DNA of 17,444 bases from positions 1-17,444 of the forward strand of contig JASWJB010000553.1 of the NCBI GenBank assembly GCA_032433595.1. Reading direction: 5' to 3'. The notes below the pieces were generated by a model. It was given only the letters and a program-made list of their open reading frames with translations. It was not told the DNA's origin and made no database searches. This document shows, one piece after another, positions 10,624 to 17,444 of the stretch. How positions within the stretch are numbered: the first letter of the stretch is position 1; each line of letters opens with the position of its first letter. Origin of the DNA: Conoideocrella luteorostrata (Eukaryota > Ascomycota > Sordariomycetes > Hypocreales > Clavicipitaceae). The position numbers and the translations under genes are program-made.

Positions 10624-11021
10624 CGTCGGAATATCCGGTCAAAGCAACACGGACAGGCATGTGGGCACGTCACGGGGTCACCCTGGCGTGCCACTTATAT
10701 ACGACGCATGGCATAGATATTCTTTTTCCTCTTCCTCTTTCTTAGATAACAGAGACCAGATGAGTTGAATTGATTTGCACATTGTTTTGCTTCACCTTCC
10801 AGTATCGATACCCTCGTCACCCGAAGCCCAGTGTAAGATGGCGCGGTGGCGGAGCCCGTGCACCGCTATCGTGGGTTAGCCGTGACCTCAGCGAATCACT
10901 AGTAAAACCCCACGCTTGCGCTCGCACAACTTAGGAGGACAAGCTTCAGTACAATACACAGCGTCCCTATACGTTCTTGCCTAGCTACGTGATTATAACC
11001 TAACACCCTGTGCTTCCTACA
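10624..11021 (+). mobile_element. Degraded LTR copy C with internal extra sequence
   Basis: The left end CGTCGGAATATCC resembles the TGTTGGAATATC start of copy E. It shares CACGTCACGGGGTCACCC, a TTATATACG TATA-like site and TTCTTAGATAAC with copy E, and the right end ACCCTGTGCTTCCTACA matches family termini. At 398 bp it is about twice the family length, so roughly 190 bp (about 10830-11000) may be inserted. No target duplication is visible (GTTTC/CAAAT). Confidence 0.55.
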
Positions 11022-12154
11022 CAAATACAACCCTCTCCAGACGGGGTAGTATTGACGCCGCGGCATAATGTCTCCGGGCCGGCCTATCCCTGCAGCCTGA
11101 CTCGCTACGGAAGATGCCGATATCTCTCCCGCGTGTATCCACTAGTTAGTGAGAACCAGCACAGACGTTCGCGCCAAAACCGGAGCATTTAAAGATGGAG
11201 AAGCTGATGCGCTGGGAGACTCGGCGGGCTGTTCACTTTGATCGATCCGTTTCACGTTGGCGGGTCGATTTCATCCCGACTCGAAGCAAAACTGTGCGCG
11301 CTGCATTCGGTCTGCCGCGAGGTTTTCTAGGCGAGTTAGTGGCTAATGCGACCGGCCGATTCCTGCACCTTTAGACACGTGCCTAGAAAACTACTCAACC
11401 AGCTAGACCGTGTTCAACAAAATGCATACCTTATGCATACCTTGCAACATGGCATAAGAGCTGGACCCTGTTTATGATGAGAATTGCACGAACGGGCCAA
11501 CAATAGGGAACACTATGCACCAGCACAGAGCCAGGCTAAACATACAGACTATTAAGCGTAGCCGTCACCACGGGTTTACGGCTCAACGTCTTCGCCTCAC
11601 ATTCAATATTAAGTGATTGCCTTCAGGGATAATAGTATACAAGGCAGGGCCCATGTTGCTGCGCTAGCTGTAAGCCCTAAATGCAGCCACTGAAGTGATC
11701 TTTAGTAGGCCTGCACTTGTGCTCCGTGGTTAAGCAGTTGAACTATTCCAACACATGTTGGTAACATGACTAGAGGCTTTCTCCACCCTTGTTGGCTCAC
11801 TCCACTATGTCTAAACTGTACAACCATGCCCTGTGGAACAAGAGCAGACAAGTGCCCAGCAAGGAGTGTTCTGTCTAAATTTAATTTACAACTGTCTGGA
11901 CTAGCGAACTTATTATGCTCTCCGGAACTAGAGGTCTTTTTCAGGAAATCGGATCAAAGTTACCGTAGATGTTAAGATGTTTGCATCGTGGCGTAGACAG
12001 TATTCTTTAGTATTTATGAACCGTCTGCTCCTTCGTTTTCTCTCACGTTATACTAATCAACTTAGCCCATTCACTCCTTTTTACCCACAACATTGAATCT
12101 CCTCTCTTGCCTTCTTCCCTTTTTCGTTCTCTTTTTAAAGACAACTGATTCGTC
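11022..12154. other. Intergenic region 5' of the M43 protease
   Basis: No gene or structured RNA is recognised. A 10-bp direct repeat (ATGCATACCT) lies near 11423-11442. The last 100 bases (about 12060-12150) are strongly pyrimidine-rich on the + strand, as in many filamentous-fungal promoters and leaders, and probably serve the protease gene. Confidence 0.55.
12060..12145 (+). promoter_or_regulatory. CT-rich leader before the protease
   Basis: A C/T-dense run (CTCCTCTCTTGCCTTCTTCC and following) ends about 10 bases before ATG 12155. CT-rich tracts near transcription starts are common in filamentous fungi. The assignment is by composition and position only. Confidence 0.45.
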
Positions 12155-13566
12155 ATGCTACCAGGAGCATTAGCCATCTGGCTCGGTGTTGCTACCCATG
12201 CCTCATTTGTAGCTTTCGCAGCCGCAGCGTCAGCTCCTGGGTGTCAGACAGCCCAACAACGGGTTCATCGTTGCGGCACTGCCAAGCCTTCCAAGGTGCT
12301 TATGGAAGCGCACAAGGAGCTCGCAAAGAACAAGGACCACAAGACTCACTCTATAGATAGAAACGAGGTCATGAACAACATTGGTTTGTTCGCGCATGCA
12401 GCGCCTTCTAAAGGGGTTGTTAAGAGCAAAGAGCACGAGACTCGCGATATCGCTCCAGACGAAGTCATCAACATTGATTTGTACGCGCATGTTGTCATGA
12501 GCGACGAAAAAAACCAATCTCTTGCTAGTGTACGTGAACCTAGCTAGACTTTCCTAGCCAGACTCACATGCTCCCTTTGTTTAGGGCTACGCTAACAAGG
12601 AACAAACATAGGACACTATGGTGAACAAGCAGTTAGAAATGCTCAACGAGGCCTATAAAAAGTCCAACTTCCATTTTAATCTCAAGAAGATTGTACGAGT
12701 AAACAATGCGGCATGGGCATTAGGTCAAGATGGCTCTGAAATGAGGAGACAGTTGCGTCAAGGCGATCAAAAGACAGTTAATGTTTTTTTCCTCGAGAAA
12801 CTTCAAGGAGGTGCTATTGGCCTTGCGCAGCTCCCAGATAGGTGGGCCCGTCTTGGCCTTGATAGCGACTATGTAAATATTCAAGTTAACACAATAACTG
12901 GGAGCTCTTCCAAAAGTAATAGCCAAGGAATCACACTAGTCCACGAGATTGGCCACTGGCTTGGTCTTCTACATCCTGATGAGTATGGCTGCGATATGGG
13001 CGACTTTATTGACGATACGCCTGCTATGGCGTATATTTATCATAATTGCACGGCAGCAGATTCTTGCCCTGGGGAAAAGTATCCTGGAGAGGACCCAATC
13101 CATAACTATATGTCTGATGGCCCTGAGTAAGAGATATATTATATTGCTTCTCCGATATAGCAAGAAACTAATCTTTGTTCTATTTATTAGCTCCTGCCTT
13201 ACCGAATTCACGCCAGGCCAGACAAAACGCATGCGCATCATGTGGGAAATGTTCCGCTTGTCTCCGAACGCAAAAGAGATCTCATGGAAGGATGATTGCT
13301 TACGTGTACTATCCCCCCTTTATTCCGAATGTCTTGACGACAAGAGCAAAAAGCAATCGGCATGTGTTGCAGAATTCCAGGAAAATATGCACAAGCCTTG
13401 CGGACAGTTAGCACCAAATAAGGGGCAAGAATGCTTGGATCGATTCGCGCCCTACAAGGACAAGTGCAAATCGGATTCTTGCAAAGTGAACCAGGCAAAC
13501 CGTATCGAGAATTATTGTGCAGCGGTGCAAAGTGTGATCCAGGGGCCAACTACAGCGACACCGTAA
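12155..13566 (+). CDS. Secreted M43-family zinc metalloprotease
   Basis: A pappalysin/cytophagalysin-type (MEROPS M43) secreted endopeptidase by motif. Exons 12155-12529, 12612-13126 and 13191-13566 give 421 residues; introns have GTACGT and GTAAGA donors and CTAAC/CTAAT branch sites. The signal peptide covers about residues 1-27. The propeptide begins at CGTAKPS. Zinc site HEIGHWLGLLH (His236, Glu237, His240, His246) is followed by DFIDDTP, DPIHNYM with the Met-turn (Met292), and FTPGQTKRMRIMW, all standard family landmarks. Two things are odd. Residues 54-85 and 86-117 are a tandem duplication in the propeptide. A C-terminal extension of about 104 residues carries eight cysteines, where the family usually ends soon after the MRxMW motif. 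Frames look intact, so I expect it to be functional. The substrate is unknown. Confidence 0.93.
12314..12505 (+). repeat. 96-bp tandem duplication in the propeptide
   Basis: 12314-12409 and 12410-12505 encode two aligned 32-residue segments: K.LAKNKDHKTHSI..NEV..NIGLFAH and K.VVKSKEHETRDI..DEV.NIDLYAH. The second matches the usual family strand (LYAHVV); the first has diverged (LFAHAA). It is in frame and adds no stop. Confidence 0.85.
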
Positions 13567-13770
13567 CTGTTGAGACTAGAGATGCTCGTCTTTGCGAGTA
13601 CTGCTGTAAATAGCTAGAACCTATGACATGGTCACATCTATCAGATAAGAATGGTCAATTAGAGTTAAGAATCGGAGGAATTTGGTCAAGCTGAAATACG
13701 AGAATGTGGGGAATACGAGGATATGAGGCCTGCAAAGTAACATAAATAGGTGACTTTCAGGCCCGTCAGG

Positions 13771-14019
13771 ATGTTCAAAATCGTCAACATCATCAATCAA
13801 TTCAGTCAGAATTACATCCTTCTATTGCTATCAATTCCACTGCCCAAAATTGCTTATACTGCTCATAACGCAACAGTAACACAGTGGGTTATCGACGGGG
13901 ATATGACGCCCATGGTCCGTGACGAGTGGGGAAACGCTGCGATGAAATTTCTCAAACAGTTATCAAGAGTTGTGTCCCAAAGTGACGAAGCAATTAGCTA
14001 TGAAGGATCTCAGAACTAG
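13771..14019 (+). CDS. Small possibly secreted protein, unknown
   Basis: An 82-residue ORF begins at ATG 13771; the longer reading starts at GTG and is ignored. A hydrophobic stretch (NYILLLLSIPLPKIAY, about residues 14-29) could be a signal peptide or anchor. It is followed by a polar tail with an N-glycosylation sequon (NAT) and no cysteines. It lies about 200 bp after the M43 stop on the same strand and ends 55 bp before solo LTR D. I do not recognise the family. It may be a small effector-like protein, a remnant exon or a chance ORF. Confidence 0.35.
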   Translation: MFKIVNIINQFSQNYILLLLSIPLPKIAYTAHNATVTQWVIDGDMTPMVRDEWGNAAMKFLKQLSRVVSQSDEAISYEGSQN

Positions 14020-14074
14020 TGTATTCTAGATGTTTTACTTAACGAGCCAGTCGACTTCCTTTTATCTCTCTATA

Positions 14075-14285
14075 TGAAGCACAGGGCTTCTGCAACGGGG
14101 ATCGATACCGAAGGGTCTTGCTCAAAGCATTAGGTAGAACAAAGTATTCAATTCATTCGTAGCTATCTAGGAGAGAAGAGGAGGAAGAGGAATGCCCCCG
14201 AGCGCGCCGTATAAAAGAGGCGCGCTAAGGTGGCCTCGTGACTCTGTCCGTAATTGCTCGTTACGCCTGACGAGAGATTCCAACA
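14075..14285 (-). mobile_element. Solo LTR copy D
   Basis: Read on the minus strand it starts TGTTGGAATCTC at 14285 and ends CTGTGCTTCA at 14075. Internally it is closely similar to copy B, including the TTTTATACGG TATA-like site and the GCGCGCTCGGGGGCATTC block. Flanks CTATA and ATTCG do not match, so the target duplication is lost or the element has been rearranged. Confidence 0.7.
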
Positions 14286-14574
14286 ATTCGGCATAAAATT
14301 GTTGAGACGATAATAGCTCTGTCGGGATGATGAGTGCCGTAGATAGCTAGATCCTTCGGATAGTAAGTTTTCCGGTATCTTACTAGAAACAAGGGGAATC
14401 GGGAGGCCTCACAGGCAGGAAAAAGAGGGATAAATTGAAGCATTCTGACGGGTCTGTCAGACGGAAAAATTCTTCATCTATCATCATCGATTATCATAAG
14501 AGAAAACTAGGCGCATAACATGCAGAGAACCCTAGCTCACACAATACAAGACATGGCAGCGCGGCAAAGAGACT

Positions 14575-14834
14575 CTCCTGGCAGCTCTGCGGCGGACAGC
14601 GCACAAAATGCCGGCTTTTCAGCTCGGGCTATGAGTAGAAAAAGGAGGACAGTGGGCGGTTTTATTAAGACTAAAACTACGTTCTTTAAGTAGTTCCTCT
14701 GTACTAAAAGTAGAGAAAACACTGGAAGAACTGTCTTAGTCTTAAGAAAACCGCCCACTGTACTCCTTTTTCTACTCATGACCAGAGCTGAAAAGCCGGC
14801 GTTTGTGCGCTGCCCGCCGCGGAGTTGCTGGGAG
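14575..14834. mobile_element. 260-bp inverted-repeat element (MITE-like)
   Basis: Two arms of about 105-110 nt in inverted orientation are roughly 85% identical by eye. The left arm runs from CTCCTGGCAGCTCTGCGGCG through GAGTAGAAAAAGGAGGACAG to AAGACTAAAAC. The right arm, read on the minus strand, runs from CTCCCAGCAACTCCGCGGCG through GAGTAGAAAAAGGAGTACAG to AAGACTAAGAC. A short spacer joins them. There is no transposase. It could be a MITE or a foldback of a larger transposon; I see no certain target duplication. Confidence 0.75.
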
Positions 14835-15305
14835 TGCCTCCATTTCTCAATTGCCGGGGCCGACAGCATGTGCATTATATACGCCGACCGTTTCTGCATT
14901 GCTTGCGTTAGGTTTCGTGCCGGTTGGTGCGCTAGGTGTTGAGTTACGTGCAATCCCCTATAGTTTATTGGCTGGGCTAAGACCGCACAGACACGCAGGC
15001 ATGCAGCCAATACCCCTTCACTGTTATTGGAGTATATACATACATAAGCCTTGCAAAAAAGCGAAACCATGGTCCGGCAAAATCCGAAGGCTTTCAAGCG
15101 CTGCGCGGGCTATCACGCCGGGTTGGGGCTTGTGGCAGTGGCAGTTAGGCAGAGCATAGAGTATTTGTGTCTGATTTCTTGGTAGTAGGACATATAGTAA
15201 AGACAGCTAACTAAAAGGACGCTTGTTCATATGTATATACAGCGGTTGGGCCATAACGTAGAGTAGAGATCTACGTTAGGCTCTGGTGCGGCATACTAGG
15301 CTAAC
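14835..15305. other. Intergenic between hairpin and LTR E
   Basis: No supported gene. It contains an 18-bp sequence (15049-15066) also found at 10594-10611, followed by a short ATG frame starting MVRQNPKAFKRC that is too short to assign. It may be the edge of an unrecognised repeat. Confidence 0.5.
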
Positions 15306-15511
15306 TGTTGGAATATCGCCGCCAAGCACACAACAAGGGCACAGATATCGTCACGTGGTCACCCTTCGGCCACCCTATTTATACGGGTATCGTAGGCATC
15401 ATAGCTTGACTTCTTCTTCCCTTCTTAGATAACCTACTTGACTTATTGAATATATTCTATTTTTGAAGCAGTTGATCTAGATCATCTGTTGCACACCCTG
15501 TGCAACCCACA
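15306..15511 (+). mobile_element. Solo LTR copy E with perfect target duplication
   Basis: 206 bp, starting TGTTGGAATATC and ending CAACCCACA. It is flanked by identical CTAAC at 15301-15305 and 15512-15516. It has CACGTGGTCACCC, TATTTATACGGG as a TATA-like site and TTCTTAGATAACC. The 5-bp duplication and TG...CA ends fit an LTR formed by retroviral-type integration. It shows the whole repeat family is LTRs. Confidence 0.85.
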
Positions 15512-15580
15512 CTAACATCGGCCAGGACTGGAAGTCACCTTTGCGCGTAGCAATTTTAATCTGTGTCTTTCTACTTGAGT

Positions 15581-16729
15581 CTATGTAAAAATGTTCTCGA
15601 GGATAACAACCTTTGTAGTATTGGCCCCAGAGTTGCCCCTCTCTTCCCTGTTATTTAGTTTTGGCAGGGGCTTCTCAAGCACGACGAAAGACCTTTTCGG
15701 CTTTCCATCAGCATTGAACAAGGGAAGACGAAGCGTCCATGGCTCTTTAATCTTATATTTGACCTCATAGGTCTTATTCAACGGCCACCAAATACCCCGA
15801 GTAAGCACAGAATCTTGAATCAGACCGTCGCCAACTTTACCGTTGTTTCTTGCCGAAATAGTGTAGTAGGTGTCATGGTTAGGTCCGTATGTCCAAGCCC
15901 ATATTGGCTCATATTCATTGCCCTTGTAGAAAGACGGCATTGAGATATTGCCTTGAAAAAATTTCGCAATGGACGGGTTCTTGTTTTGCTGGTTCAAACT
16001 CAGGGTGTTTACAAAATCAGGAACAAACATCCGTAGCTCTTTCATTGTGAACGTATTGAAGCATACCGGATCCACTATGGGAATCACCGGAGAGTTTCCT
16101 TTAATCGTAGCGATATAGGTCCTGGACTGGAAAGAACAAGACGTGTATGGTGGACAGTCGTAGCTTCTGCTAATATGGTCCTCAAAAATAGTCTGTCTTG
16201 CCTTCTCGCCGTGTTGCTCCTGTGTGTTTGCCTCTGTATCTGATTTACTGGTCGCGTATGATGTTGAAAGGCTGGTCTCCACGCCAACACCAAAAATACT
16301 TGCCCCAAGTTGGACCTCGGCTCCAGCGTGGACTGAGTTTTCCGTAGCCTGTGTTTTAGAGTTCTCGATTCTATATCCAGAAGAGGCCATGTCTACTTTT
16401 GAAATAGAATTTGTAATGTCAATCGTCCTAGCTCTCGATGCGGTAGTATCGTGAGCGTTTTCATGGGCAATAATTTCAACCTCCGTCTTCTGAAAATTGG
16501 TATAGAGGGGTCGATAATGATGGAAGCAGCTAAATTTCATAGCCTCTCGAGAAGACATGTGTTGGTCTTTCAAAGAAGCCTTGATGTCTGTTTTCAATTC
16601 TTCGAGAGTTCCTTGGGCTTGGCGGGTATTATAGACATCGTGACTCAGAATCAAAACTCCAGAGTCAGACTGCTTGCCGTGTGTGACGGAGCAGAATAGG
16701 AGCAAGAAATAGACAGATTTCAGGCACAT
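15581..16729 (-). CDS. Secreted aerolysin/ETX-MTX2-like pore-forming protein (predicted)
   Basis: A single exon of 382 residues. The signal peptide is about residues 1-18 (hydrophobic YFLLLFCSV, then THG). Residues about 80-215 are the informative part: long alternating polar/hydrophobic strands rich in Ser and Thr (for example 100-130 and 150-170) flank a less polar amphipathic segment, VHAGAEVQLGASIFGVGVET (133-152). That is the layout of the membrane-inserting beta-hairpin module of aerolysin-like beta-pore-forming proteins. Cysteines 192 and 198 are close enough to bond. The C-terminal part (about 225-382) is Trp- and Tyr-rich and unassigned. The start is firm: the codon two before ATG is TAA, so no upstream in-frame extension exists. 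The target, and whether it is cytolytic, are unknown. The assignment rests on architecture rather than a signature motif. Confidence 0.6.
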   Translation of the reverse strand: MCLKSVYFLLLFCSVTHGKQSDSGVLILSHDVYNTRQAQGTLEELKTDIKASLKDQHMSSREAMKFSCFHHYRPLYTNFQKTEVEIIAHENAHDTTASRARTIDITNSISKVDMASSGYRIENSKTQATENSVHAGAEVQLGASIFGVGVETSLSTSYATSKSDTEANTQEQHGEKARQTIFEDHISRSYDCPPYTSCSFQSRTYIATIKGNSPVIPIVDPVCFNTFTMKELRMFVPDFVNTLSLNQQNKNPSIAKFFQGNISMPSFYKGNEYEPIWAWTYGPNHDTYYTISARNNGKVGDGLIQDSVLTRGIWWPLNKTYEVKYKIKEPWTLRLPLFNADGKPKRSFVVLEKPLPKLNNREERGNSGANTTKVVILENIFT

Positions 16730-17444
16730 CTTTTATATAGATGATAAGGAATGCTGCTGAGTCTCCAAAATAGAATTTTCGCGCTGGAGAAATAGGATTT
16801 GCCAATACAAGAGCCAAATAACGGTTGGTAACGACTGACTTGCTTAAAAGACTTGAGCTAGATGAAAGTACATGAGAGCGACTTGTTTCAAGGGCTTAGA
16901 GGCATAGACAGAGGATATGTACATGACTTATATGGAAAATTCGATGTAAGTACAATCACAGCCTGAATCGTGATTCATGAGATTTGACTGGGAGACTTTG
17001 TGCCTTTGATGCTAAAATATAGTATTAGGTAAGTGATATTGGAGGCTGGACGCTTATGCTAAAATTATTTATCCATCCTAAATTCATACAATTTTTCATC
17101 GCAGACTTTCTCCATGCAAATAAAACCTTTCTTAGGCGGGGCCGGGGGATATGGAATGATTCGCGTATCGATCGGTGCACGGGCCTCAGCACCGGGGTGT
17201 TGAATCATGACGTAGAAGGAGCGAGATCAGGCTAGCATTTAGCCATACTTTGTATTTGTTACAGTAACATAAGGAGCAGGTCCAATTTAATTCTCCTGGC
17301 TTCAGCCGGCCTCCGAATAGGGATAATCACAAAATACAAAATGTCTACGTGTTACATAGAGACAGTTCTACTTCTAACCCCACTTATGTCTAGCAGTCAC
17401 AGAGCGGTGGATAGCCCCTATTTTTTTTTTTATTTTTTTTTTTC
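16730..17444. other. Intergenic 5' of the aerolysin-like gene
   Basis: It should hold that gene's promoter (minus strand). A TATATAAAAG string abuts the ATG (16730-16739), too close to act as its TATA box for this start. The far end has a long T-tract (17421-17443, one interrupting A). No gene is seen. Confidence 0.5.

Noticed and set aside
11720..11765. tRNA-like stretch with GTGGTTAAGC and GTTGAACT
   Set aside because: No acceptor stem or proper B box pairs up.
10269..14290. LTR copies B and D as the two ends of one element carrying the protease gene
   Set aside because: Same orientation, but the outer flanks (TTAAC and ATTCG) do not match, copy B has its own near-matching flanks, and no retrotransposon genes lie between.
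14537..15097. 186-codon minus-strand frame
   Set aside because: Most of it is the inverted-repeat element and the similarity between its two halves is the hairpin itself.

Overview
The window looks like a gene-sparse, repeat-rich accessory stretch of a filamentous ascomycete genome, probably a Sordariomycete; that rank is inferred from gene families, not proved. Genes have short introns (46-71 nt, one of 179 nt) with GTATGT/GTAAGY-type donors and CTAAY branch sites. The protein families (NACHT-ankyrin NLR with an esterase-like head, cytochrome P450, secreted M43 metalloprotease, aerolysin-like secreted protein) are typical of fungal lineage-specific regions.

Layout: 1-1340 holds no supported gene. 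1341-3379 (+) is a seven-exon cytochrome P450 with recognisable hinge, I-helix, ExxR, PERF-type and haem motifs, but two in-frame stops and a damaged middle, so I call it a decaying pseudogene. 4090-9280 (-) is an apparently intact six-exon NLR of about 1631 residues: N-terminal alpha/beta-hydrolase (GHSLGG), NACHT ATPase with a Walker A motif assembled across a splice junction onto a 25-nt micro-exon, and a long ankyrin tail whose last eleven or so units are near-identical, two of them being perfect 102-bp copies.

10274-15511 is a repeat-rich island. It carries four of five copies of a roughly 200-bp TGTTGGAAT...CA element read as solo LTRs (the fifth lies at 3445-3639; one copy has a perfect CTAAC target duplication), and a 260-bp inverted-repeat element (14575-14834). 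Within the island sit a three-exon secreted M43 metalloprotease (12155-13566, +) with a tandem duplication in its propeptide and an unusual cysteine-periodic C-terminal extension, and a small possibly secreted ORF (13771-14019, +). Just beyond the last LTR lies a single-exon secreted protein with an aerolysin/ETX-MTX2-like pore-forming architecture (15581-16729, -). 16730-17444 has no gene I can support.

How the genes may relate: the protease and pore-forming-like protein are both predicted to be secreted and could belong to an interaction or defence arsenal. The NLR is an intracellular sensor type linked in fungi to non-self recognition. The P450 is probably a relic. Any functional coupling is inference; the shared theme is a plastic, transposon-littered neighbourhood.
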